From the NCBI GenBank assembly GCA_900553515.1, contig USDN01000051.1:1-20499 (forward strand): a stretch of 20,499 bases of DNA. Direction: 5' to 3'. Of this stretch, positions 14,281-20,499 are shown one piece after another. The notes under the pieces were generated by a model. It was not told the DNA's origin. It made no database searches and saw only the letters and a program-made list of their open reading frames with translations. The stretch comes from an uncultured Blautia sp. (GTDB lineage: Bacteria > Bacillota > Clostridia > Lachnospirales > Lachnospiraceae). The position numbers and the translations under genes are program-made. Position 1 is the stretch's first letter. Every line of letters starts with the position of its first letter.

Positions 14281-15534
14281 TTAAGACTGTTTTTTCAAAT
14301 CACTGTAGGTCGTTCCTGTATGCAATTCGATTCCATTAATCTTTGCAAGTTCATGAACCGTCACAAATTGATAGCCTTCTTTGATCATTTCCGGAATAAA
14401 AATTTCTGCAGCATCTACCGATGTGCTGAAAATATCATGCAGCAGGATAATCGATCCATTCTCCGCCTGAGCTCGAACAATATCAGCAATCTGCTGAGGA
14501 TCCTGACTTTCCCAGTCCAGTGTGTCTATAGACCACAGCACCATAGGAGTTCCTATAACAGATTTTACAGTTGAGTTGACAGAACCATAAGGCGGGCGCA
14601 CTACTGACGCTCCCTGTCCGGTAAGCTCCATAAGAAGATTGTCAACGGCGCCTATTTCCGCAGACATATCCTCTGGAGATAATCCAGTAAGGTCTGCATG
14701 GGAATATGTATGATTGCCCAGTTCACAACCTAGCTTTTTCATTCGCTTTACTTCATCAGAAAAATATTCAATCTCTTTTCCTACCATAAAAAAAGTAGCT
14801 TTTGCTTTATTTTTTTCCAGACAATCCAGAAGTCTGTCTGTAAAAGAACTCGGTCCATCATCAAAGGTCAGAGCCACATATTTTTTTTCCTTTTTTACAG
14901 GAGTTTTTGCAGACTCCTCCTTTGATGTTTTTGTTTTCTCCGAAACTTTTGTCTCCGTCGGAGTTTTTGTCTGTTTTGGCACTTCTGTCTTCTGTTCCTT
15001 TTCTGATGGATAACCTTTCAAAGATCCATCCGCCAAAAGCTCATAACTTTTTCCTCCGGTTGTAATAAAACCAGTCTGCATGATCCCATCCAGATCCATG
15101 AAATAACGTTTTCCACCATCTTCCACCCATCCGGTCTTCATGACTCCATTCTGATCAAAAAAGTATCTTTTTCCGTCTGTATCTGTAAGCCATCCCGTAT
15201 AAGGTACACCATTGACCATAAACATCCAATTGCTTCCACTTGATGTCCAGATGCCGGCAGCGGCTTCCGGAGATACTTTAAACAAAGCAGGAGTTGCTGT
15301 AGGGACTACAGAAGGCGTAGGAGATACCTGAACAGAAAGTTCCTCTTTTTTCGGCTCCTCTTTTTCATGAGACAGAGTCTCTCCACTGTCATCTGACGCA
15401 AACAGTTTAATGGTTTCATCCTCAAGTTTTGAAGGAACTGCTGTCGATTGCCGGAACAGATATCCGCATCCAAAACAGAGCAAGACAGAAATCAAAAGCA
15501 GAAAAATATTGGTCCGCTTATTGCCGCCTGGCAT
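14281..15534 (-). CDS. Cell-wall-binding polysaccharide (peptidoglycan) deacetylase
   Basis: This 417-residue envelope enzyme of the CE4/NodB family removes acetyl groups from a polysaccharide, most likely peptidoglycan GlcNAc. It has an N-terminal hydrophobic anchor (about 9-27), a charged linker, and then three cell-wall-binding repeats of about 20 residues (about 109-173; GVPYTGWLTDTDGKRYFF and relatives). A Lys/Thr/Glu-rich linker leads to the catalytic domain from about 217. That domain shows TFDDGP (223-228, Asp225/Asp226), the metal histidines His275 and His279 (NHTYSHADL), RPPYG (313-317), Asp338 in SIDTLDW, and LLHD (364-367), so all NodB motifs are intact. Deacetylation commonly gives lysozyme resistance. 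The start at 15534 has GAGGAGG 7 nt upstream. It has its own promoter and terminator. Confidence 0.93.
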   Translation of the reverse strand: MPGGNKRTNIFLLLISVLLCFGCGYLFRQSTAVPSKLEDETIKLFASDDSGETLSHEKEEPKKEELSVQVSPTPSVVPTATPALFKVSPEAAAGIWTSSGSNWMFMVNGVPYTGWLTDTDGKRYFFDQNGVMKTGWVEDGGKRYFMDLDGIMQTGFITTGGKSYELLADGSLKGYPSEKEQKTEVPKQTKTPTETKVSEKTKTSKEESAKTPVKKEKKYVALTFDDGPSSFTDRLLDCLEKNKAKATFFMVGKEIEYFSDEVKRMKKLGCELGNHTYSHADLTGLSPEDMSAEIGAVDNLLMELTGQGASVVRPPYGSVNSTVKSVIGTPMVLWSIDTLDWESQDPQQIADIVRAQAENGSIILLHDIFSTSVDAAEIFIPEMIKEGYQFVTVHELAKINGIELHTGTTYSDLKKQS

Positions 15535-15577
15535 ATTCTTTCCTCCTCATATTTTTTACATCACCGTGTCTTCTCCT

Positions 15578-15606
15578 ATCATACAATAACCGACAAAAAA
15601 ATACAA
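15578..15606 (-). promoter_or_regulatory. Promoter of the polysaccharide deacetylase gene
   Basis: On the minus strand TTGTAT (15601-15606) and TATGAT (15578-15583) are 17 bp apart. It is divergent from the rluF promoter 21 bp away. Confidence 0.7.
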
Positions 15607-15626
15607 CCCTGCCTTATATTTGCTTG

Positions 15627-15655
15627 TTGATAATAAATCAGAATAATTATATAAT
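15627..15655 (+). promoter_or_regulatory. Promoter of the rluF-ligA-metA operon
   Basis: TTGATA (15627-15632) and a perfect TATAAT (15650-15655) are 17 bp apart. The -10 box ends six bases before the rluF ATG, so the predicted transcription start falls at or within one or two bases of the start codon. Confidence 0.8.
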
Positions 15656-15661
15656 GGAAAA

Positions 15662-16606
15662 ATGGAAAAAGTAATAAACACTATAAGAATAAATAAATAT
15701 CTAAGCAATGCCGGAGTCTGTTCCAGGCGTGAAGCTGATCAGTATACCGATGCAGGACGTATCACCATAAACGGGATACCAGTCTCTACCGGAGAACGCA
15801 TCTCTCCTGATGCAGAAATCTGTCTGGACGGAAAACCCATTCAGCAGGAAAAGCGCCAGGTACTGCTCCTGTTCTACAAACCCAGAGGAATTGTCTGCAG
15901 CACAAAAAAACAACGCCAGGAGACTACTGTTACAGAGTTTCTGGACTACCCGCTGCGTGTCTATCCAATCGGACGCCTTGACAAGGAATCAGAAGGGCTC
16001 CTTCTTCTGACAAACCAGGGCGATCTGGTCAACCGGATCATGCGTGCCGGAAACTATCACGAAAAAGAATATCTGGTCACTGTAAACAGGGAGGTTTCTT
16101 CAGAATTTATCCAAAAAATGGCATCAGGTGTTCCTGTTCTGAACACAGTTACTCGAAAATGTTTTGTGGAAAAAACGGGCAAAAATACTTTTCGCATTAT
16201 CCTGACCCAGGGACTGAACAGACAGATCCGGCGCATGTGTGCCTATTTCGGCTATGAGGTTATTTCTTTAAAAAGAATAAGGATCATGAATTTGACATTA
16301 GGCGGTCTGAAACCCGGAGAATACAGAGAAATCCGGCCTGACGAACAGAAACGGCTGGAACAGATGCTGAAAGATTCATCAAATGAAACAGTTACAGGAG
16401 GTAATTATGGAAACAGCCCTGCAGCAAATGAAAGAGCTGGTAAAACTATTAAACAAAGCAGCAAAAGCCTATTATCAGGAAGACCGGGAGATCATGGACA
16501 ACAGGGAGTACGATTCCCTGTACGATCAACTGGAAAAACTGGAAAAGGAAACAGGGATCACTCTGGCAGACAGCCCCACAGTAAACGTAGGCTACGAAGC
16601 CGTTGA
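15662..16606 (+). CDS. rluF: RluF-like 23S rRNA pseudouridine synthase with C-terminal extension overlapping ligA
   Basis: The enzyme isomerises uridine to pseudouridine in rRNA. An S4 RNA-binding domain (about 8-60, NKYLSNAGVCSRREAD) precedes the RsuA/RluB/E/F-type catalytic domain, with Asp107 in GRLDKESEGLLLLT. The segments RIMRAGNYHEKEYLVTV and QGLNRQIRRMC look most like RluF. Core homology ends near residue 240. The frame then stays open to 314, and residues 249-314 are read out of phase with the start of ligA. That tail is basic (16 Lys/Arg to 3 Asp/Glu) and low in complexity. It may be a real overprinted tail, as E. coli RluF also ends in a basic tail, or the result of a lost stop or frameshift near 16384, where a TGA lies in the +1 frame. 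No ribosome binding site precedes the ATG, and the promoter suggests a leaderless mRNA. Confidence 0.85.
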   Translation: MEKVINTIRINKYLSNAGVCSRREADQYTDAGRITINGIPVSTGERISPDAEICLDGKPIQQEKRQVLLLFYKPRGIVCSTKKQRQETTVTEFLDYPLRVYPIGRLDKESEGLLLLTNQGDLVNRIMRAGNYHEKEYLVTVNREVSSEFIQKMASGVPVLNTVTRKCFVEKTGKNTFRIILTQGLNRQIRRMCAYFGYEVISLKRIRIMNLTLGGLKPGEYREIRPDEQKRLEQMLKDSSNETVTGGNYGNSPAANERAGKTIKQSSKSLLSGRPGDHGQQGVRFPVRSTGKTGKGNRDHSGRQPHSKRRLRSR

Positions 16607-18377
16607 TTCTCTGCCAAAGGAAACTCATGAAAGCCCTATGCTCTCTCTCGATAAAACGAAAGACAGAGAAACTCTCAGAGAGTTTATTGGAAGTCACAAA
16701 ACACTTTTATCCTGGAAAATGGACGGACTGACCATTGTTCTTACTTATGAAAATGGGGAACTTCAAAAAGCCGTCACCAGAGGAAATGGTACAGTCGGTG
16801 AAGTCATCACCAACAATGCCCGTGTATTTCGGAATATCCCCTTAAAGATTGCCTACCAGGGACGTCTGATTCTTCGGGGAGAGGCAGTTATCACCTATTC
16901 GGATTTTGAACAGATCAACAGTTCTATTGAAGATGTGGATGCCAGATACAAAAATCCAAGAAACTTATGCAGCGGCTCTGTCCGCCAGCTTAACAATCAG
17001 ATCACTGCAGAAAGAAATGTTCGGTTTTATGCATTTTCCCTGGTATCTGCTTCCGATGTGGATATGCATAATTCCAGAGAATACCAGATGGAATGGCTGA
17101 AAGATCAGGGCTTTGAAGTTGTAGAATATCGTGTTGTTACAGCAGACACACTGGATGACGCCATGGAATATTTTGCTGATGCTGTGGAAAAGAATGATTT
17201 TCCTTCGGATGGTCTTGTAGCCCTTTATGATGATATCGCTTACGGAGAATCCCTGGGATCCACAACAAAATTTCCAAGAAATGCATTTGCATTCAAGTGG
17301 GCAGATGAAATCCGCGAAACGATCTTGCGTAATATTGAATGGAGTCCCTCCCGAACAGGACTGATCAATCCAATTGCCGTATTCGATCCTGTAGAATTAG
17401 AAGGAACAACTGTCAGCCGGGCCAGCGTTCACAATGTCAGTATCCTGAAAGAACTGGAACTGGGAATCGGGGATACTCTGCAAGTGTATAAGGCAAATAT
17501 GATCATACCCCAGATTGCAGAAAACCTTACAAGAAGCCGGAATCTTCAAATCCCTGATACCTGCCCTGCCTGTGGAAATGAAGCCAGGATCATCAAAGAA
17601 AATGAGGTGGAAGCACTTTACTGTACGAATCCCGATTGTGCTGCCAAAAAGATCAAAGCCTTTACACTTTTTGTCAGCAGAGATGCCATGAATATTGACG
17701 GTCTTTCAGAAGCCACCCTTGAAAAATTTATCGCCAGAGGTTTCATCCATACTTTCGGTGATATTTTTGAGATCAGCCGTTACAAAGATGAAATCATGGA
17801 AATGGAAGGATTTGGCCAAAAATCCTTTGACAATCTTATGGAAAGTCTGGAAAAAGCAAAAGAGACTACTCTTGCAAAGGTAATCTACAGCCTCGGAATC
17901 GCCAATATTGGTCTGGCTAATGCCAAAGTGATCTGCCGTCACTTCGATAACAGCCTGGATGCCATCCGAAAAGCCGACCTGGAAGAAGTCAGCGCCATTG
18001 ACGGAATCGGACCTGTTATTGCCCGTAATCTCGTTGACTATTTTCACAAAGAAGAAAACAACCAAAAAATAGATTACCTTATGCAGCACCTCCATATACA
18101 GCAGGAGGAGATCAAAGGCCAGCAGATTTTTGCAGGAATGAATTTTGTGATCACGGGAAGTCTGGATCATTTCTCTAACCGAAATGAAGCCAAAAATCTC
18201 ATCGAATCTCTTGGAGGCAAAGTAACCGGCTCCGTTACCGGAAAAACAACTTATCTGATCAATAATGACACTGCTTCTAATTCATCAAAAAATAAAAAAG
18301 CCAGGGAATTGGGAATCCCCATCCTTTCGGAAGAAGATTTCCTGCAGCTTACCCAGACCGACTATCCGACAGAATGA
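16407..18377 (+). CDS. ligA: NAD-dependent DNA ligase, divergent LigA
   Basis: The enzyme seals DNA nicks using NAD+. This 656-residue protein has all LigA modules: a Ia-like N-terminus (AYYQEDREIMDNREYD), the adenylation domain with nucleophile Lys104 in WKMDG, the OB fold, a four-Cys zinc finger (Cys386, 389, 406, 411), HhH repeats (about 425-545) and a BRCT domain (about 572-650). It departs from canonical LigA in several motifs. TRGDG is TRGNG (124-128). The motif-IV segment usually reading DGVVIK is DGLVAL (268-273), without the lysine. Motif V keeps a lysine in FAFKW (297). I recall similar variants in other Lachnospiraceae, so this is probably a clade feature. The ATG at 16407 is chosen for the AGGAGG 5 nt upstream; an ATG at 16383 would place that site inside the gene. 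Confidence 0.92.
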   Translation: METALQQMKELVKLLNKAAKAYYQEDREIMDNREYDSLYDQLEKLEKETGITLADSPTVNVGYEAVDSLPKETHESPMLSLDKTKDRETLREFIGSHKTLLSWKMDGLTIVLTYENGELQKAVTRGNGTVGEVITNNARVFRNIPLKIAYQGRLILRGEAVITYSDFEQINSSIEDVDARYKNPRNLCSGSVRQLNNQITAERNVRFYAFSLVSASDVDMHNSREYQMEWLKDQGFEVVEYRVVTADTLDDAMEYFADAVEKNDFPSDGLVALYDDIAYGESLGSTTKFPRNAFAFKWADEIRETILRNIEWSPSRTGLINPIAVFDPVELEGTTVSRASVHNVSILKELELGIGDTLQVYKANMIIPQIAENLTRSRNLQIPDTCPACGNEARIIKENEVEALYCTNPDCAAKKIKAFTLFVSRDAMNIDGLSEATLEKFIARGFIHTFGDIFEISRYKDEIMEMEGFGQKSFDNLMESLEKAKETTLAKVIYSLGIANIGLANAKVICRHFDNSLDAIRKADLEEVSAIDGIGPVIARNLVDYFHKEENNQKIDYLMQHLHIQQEEIKGQQIFAGMNFVITGSLDHFSNRNEAKNLIESLGGKVTGSVTGKTTYLINNDTASNSSKNKKARELGIPILSEEDFLQLTQTDYPTE

Positions 18378-18397
18378 TATACCAGGAGGAAAACAAA

Positions 18398-19330
18398 ATG
18401 CCAATCAAAATACAAAGCGATCTGCCTGTAAAGGAGATCTTAGAAAAAGAGAATATTTTTGTCATGGATGAAGGACGAGCTATCCATCAGGATATCCGTC
18501 CGATCCAGATTCTGATACTGAACCTGATGCCTCTGAAAGAGGAGACAGAACTCCAGCTGCTCCGTTCCCTTTCTAATACCCCACTGCAGGTAGATGTCAC
18601 CTTCATGGCAGTAGAAAGCCATGTGGCAAAAAACACATCCAAAAGCCATTTAAACAAATTTTATCAGACTTTTTCCGAATTGAAACATATGCGTTTTGAC
18701 GGAATGATCATCACCGGTGCCCCTGTGGAACAGATGGATTTTGAGGAGGTAGATTACTGGAATGAATTGACAGAGATCATGGACTGGACAGAAACCCATG
18801 TCACTTCCACCATTTTCCTCTGCTGGGCAGCCCAGGCCAGTCTTTATCATTTTTATGGTCTCAAAAAAAGAATGCTGGACAAAAAAATGTTCGGTCTTTT
18901 CTGGCACAAAGTATTAAACCGCAAGGTTCCTCTTGTAAGAGGATTTGATGATATGTTCCTTGCCCCTCACTCCAGACATACAGAAGTTCCTATTGATGAT
19001 ATCCATGCCTGCAAAGAACTGACCGTGCTTGCCGAATCAAAAGAAGCCGGACTTTTCCTTGCTATGGCTGAAGACGGCCGCAGGATCTTTGTTATGGGAC
19101 ATCCTGAATATGACCGCGTGACTCTTGACGGAGAATACAAGCGTGACTCTGATAAAGGTCTTCCCATTGACATCCCGGAAAACTATTATCAGAACAATGA
19201 TCCCCAAAACAAACCGCTGCTTATGTGGCGTGCTCACGCAAACAACCTGTACACCAACTGGCTGAATTACTACGTTTACCAGAGTACACCGTATGATCTG
19301 ATGGGAACACCGGATTTTAAGAATATTTAA
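18398..19330 (+). CDS. metA: Homoserine O-acetyltransferase (MetA family)
   Basis: The enzyme acylates the hydroxyl of homoserine, the first committed step of methionine synthesis. The 310-residue protein is full length with the catalytic residues in register: Cys142 (FLCWAAQA), His235 and Glu237 (GHPEYD). Residue 111 is Glu (APVEQM). In this family Glu at 111 goes with acetyl-CoA use and Gly with succinyl-CoA use, so the product is predicted to be O-acetylhomoserine despite the common name homoserine O-succinyltransferase. AGGAGG lies 8 nt before the ATG at 18398, and the start is 20 nt after the ligA stop. No SAM riboswitch, T-box or terminator fits in that gap, so expression appears tied to the rluF-ligA transcript. 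A DNA repair gene is an odd operon partner. Confidence 0.95.
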   Translation: MPIKIQSDLPVKEILEKENIFVMDEGRAIHQDIRPIQILILNLMPLKEETELQLLRSLSNTPLQVDVTFMAVESHVAKNTSKSHLNKFYQTFSELKHMRFDGMIITGAPVEQMDFEEVDYWNELTEIMDWTETHVTSTIFLCWAAQASLYHFYGLKKRMLDKKMFGLFWHKVLNRKVPLVRGFDDMFLAPHSRHTEVPIDDIHACKELTVLAESKEAGLFLAMAEDGRRIFVMGHPEYDRVTLDGEYKRDSDKGLPIDIPENYYQNNDPQNKPLLMWRAHANNLYTNWLNYYVYQSTPYDLMGTPDFKNI

Positions 19331-19354
19331 AAGCTTTTCAGGCTTTCTGTTTTT
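19330..19354 (+). terminator. Weak terminator candidate after metA
   Basis: A 5-bp stem (AAAGC/GCTTT) with a 7-nt loop is followed by CTGTTTTT immediately after the metA stop. The stem is short and the call is tentative. Confidence 0.3.
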
Positions 19355-19447
19355 ATTAATCTGATGTTACTTCAAGACAAAAATATAGAAAGGGATTTTA
19401 ATAATGTACTATTCTGTGAACAATCTGCTATGAAAGGATGTGTTACT

Positions 19448-19990
19448 ATGCCATTACCACATGAGAAGATTTATACCACCGAAGATATTTATAATCTTCC
19501 AGAAGGAACCCGAGCTGAACTGATTGACGGTCAAATTTATTACATGGCACCACCAAGTCGTAAACATCAGAGCATTGCAGGAAAACTATTCACAGCTATC
19601 TCACATTACATTGAAAGCAAGGGTGGCACCTGTGAATCGTATATCGCTCCATTTGCTGTATTTCTTAATGAAAACAATAAAAACTATGTTGAACCAGATA
19701 TTTCTGTGATCTGCGATAAAAACAAGCTGAATGACAAGGGATGTGCCGGGGCACCGGACTGGATCATTGAAATTGTATCTCCAAGCAGCAGACGCATGGA
19801 TTATTACATTAAACTTTTTAAATATAGGGCTGCCGGGGTTCGAGAATACTGGATTGTAGACCCAGACAAAAACCGGATCATGGTATATAATTTTGATAAT
19901 GAAGATACCGCAGATTATACCTTTTCTGATATTGTAAAGGCAGGCATCTATGAGGATTTCTCTATTGATTTCTCTCAATTTGTTTTTTGA
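19448..19990 (+). CDS. Uma2-family (DUF820) restriction-endonuclease-fold protein
   Basis: This 180-residue protein belongs to the Uma2/DUF820 family, which has a PD-(D/E)XK nuclease fold, is abundant in cyanobacteria and is scattered elsewhere; its function is not established. The likely active-site residues are present: Glu25 (RAELIDGQ), Asp84 (VEPDISVI), Glu108 (WIIEIVSPSS) and Lys122 (YYIKLFKYR). The family C-terminal half (RAAGVREYWIVDPD) is also complete. I chose the ATG at 19448 because AAAGGA lies 9 nt upstream and the product begins where the family begins. An ATG at 19430 or an upstream extension adds unrelated residues. It is AT-richer than the operon before it and sits next to a toxin gene, which suggests an accessory patch. 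No clear promoter is seen in the 117 nt upstream. Confidence 0.85.
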   Translation: MPLPHEKIYTTEDIYNLPEGTRAELIDGQIYYMAPPSRKHQSIAGKLFTAISHYIESKGGTCESYIAPFAVFLNENNKNYVEPDISVICDKNKLNDKGCAGAPDWIIEIVSPSSRRMDYYIKLFKYRAAGVREYWIVDPDKNRIMVYNFDNEDTADYTFSDIVKAGIYEDFSIDFSQFVF

Positions 19991-20021
19991 ATATTGGTTC
20001 TTTTTATAGGACGAAAGGATA

Positions 20022-20063
20022 AAAAATAGCGCCCTCGGTCTGGTAAACTAAGGCGCTATTTTT
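20022..20063. terminator. Bidirectional terminator between the Uma2 and toxin genes
   Basis: A perfect 12-bp stem (AAAAATAGCGCC at 20022-20033, GGCGCTATTTTT at 20052-20063) with an 18-nt loop has T-runs in both directions. It serves the convergent Uma2 and RelE-type genes. Confidence 0.88.
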
Positions 20064-20116
20064 ATGAGACTTATTTTTTATCAGTAATTGAAATTTATCT
20101 GGTCACTTTTGAAGAA

Positions 20117-20372
20117 TCAATACCTGTTGTATATTTCTCCACGGTTTCCTGCATCAATTACACATACTATTAATTCTCCATTATCAACAGTATAAATGAT
20201 TCTATATTCACCTACACGAAGTCGAAACAATCCAGAATGTCCTTTCATTTTTTTAATATCTTCGCCATTAGACAACTGTCCTATAGCTTTTACTATACGA
20301 AGACGTTCATTTTTAGGGAGTCTATCAAATAAACTTTTTAGCTTTTTTCTTGAGGACAATTTTATACATCAT
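20117..20372 (-). pseudogene. RelE/ParE-type toxin gene with apparent one-base frameshift
   Basis: The 3' part encodes a clear RelE/ParE-superfamily toxin fold (DRLPKNERLRIVKAI, then FRLRVGEYRIIYTV and AGNRGEIYNRY). Members of this fold usually cleave ribosome-bound mRNA or poison gyrase. The ATGs at 20372 and 20369 open with the expected family N-terminus, MYKIVLKKKAKKF, but that frame meets TGA after one more codon. Removing one T from the TTT at 20327-20329 (minus strand) joins the frames as KKFIDRLPKNE, about 84 residues from the ATG at 20369 and the normal toxin length. Without it, the only start in the downstream frame is a TTG at 20359 that lacks the proper first strand. GGGGG precedes the ATGs. 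It may be a real inactivation or a homopolymer sequencing error. Confidence 0.75.
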
Positions 20373-20452
20373 TCAAGCCCCCATTCTTTCATACACTCCT
20401 CAAGCGTGTATGTTGTATCTTTTTCAGGATCTGGATCATTAAGATAACCCAT
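20369..20452 (-). CDS. 27-residue ORF overlapping the toxin start; candidate antitoxin remnant
   Basis: The frame from ATG 20452 to TGA 20369-20371 overlaps the toxin ATG (20370-20372) in an ATGA arrangement, as antitoxin-toxin pairs often do. It encodes 27 residues ending in YTLEECMKEWGLE, an amphipathic helix such as antitoxins use to wrap a toxin. There is no DNA-binding domain, no visible ribosome binding site, and an in-frame TAA lies 11 codons upstream of the ATG. It could be a mini-antitoxin, the 3' remnant of a degraded one, or chance. The window ends 47 nt upstream. Confidence 0.4.
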   Translation of the reverse strand: MGYLNDPDPEKDTTYTLEECMKEWGLE

Positions 20453-20499
20453 TGTGCTAGTTAATATAAAAAACTTCAACAAAATATGTTATCCTATAG

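Noticed and set aside
19364..19447. N-terminal extension of the Uma2-family protein
   Set aside because: The 28 extra codons have no family similarity, and a ribosome binding site supports the ATG at 19448.

Overview
The window looks like a chromosomal segment from a gut-type Lachnospiraceae bacterium (Bacillota, class Clostridia; perhaps Blautia, Dorea or a near relative). This rests on the anaerobe's pyruvate:ferredoxin oxidoreductase, Gram-positive envelope proteins with clostridial architectures, strong AGGAGG ribosome binding sites, several TTG starts, sigma-A promoters with mostly 17-bp spacers, and moderate G+C. The genus is inference. I see no prophage, insertion sequence, CRISPR array or integration scar. 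Most of the window is ordinary core genome, with a small accessory patch at the right end.

Left part (1-4000, all minus strand): the 5' 834 codons of nifJ (PFOR), an Rrf2-family regulator with three cysteines, and a CcdA/DsbD-like membrane protein. This is a redox-themed neighbourhood. Each gene has its own recognisable promoter, and palindromes sharing TTGTA/TACAA-type half-sites lie near the rrf2 and nifJ promoters. A divergent promoter pair then drives a YbiT/YkpA-type ABC-F ATPase on the plus strand (4173-5813). It ends in a bidirectional terminator shared with the convergent ybaK.

Central part (5838-15534, minus strand): a probable three-gene operon (transglutaminase-like protein, DUF4203-type membrane protein with a long charged tail, YbaK). 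Next come independently expressed envelope or secreted proteins: an NlpC/P60 hydrolase with a Pro-rich spacer, a zinc-dependent phospholipase C-family protein, a secreted non-specific nuclease with a C-terminal Cys/His motif, a membrane-anchored SH3b protein, tRNA-Arg(CCG), and a polysaccharide deacetylase with cell-wall-binding repeats. Most units are separated by clear promoters and intrinsic terminators.

Right part (15662-19330, plus strand): an rluF-like pseudouridine synthase, a divergent NAD-dependent DNA ligase and metA (predicted homoserine O-acetyltransferase) form a tight operon from one promoter. The rluF frame runs 200 nt into ligA, and its promoter sits so close to the ATG that the transcript may be leaderless. 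The end of the window holds a Uma2-family nuclease-fold protein and a RelE/ParE toxin gene broken by an apparent single-base frameshift, preceded by a tiny overlapping ORF that may be the end of its antitoxin.

I did not find a convincing undescribed multi-gene system. The points most worth checking are the rluF/ligA overlap, the frameshifted toxin with its 27-residue partner, the DNA ligase lacking a canonical motif lysine, the possible leaderless rluF mRNA, and the transglutaminase/DUF4203 gene pair.
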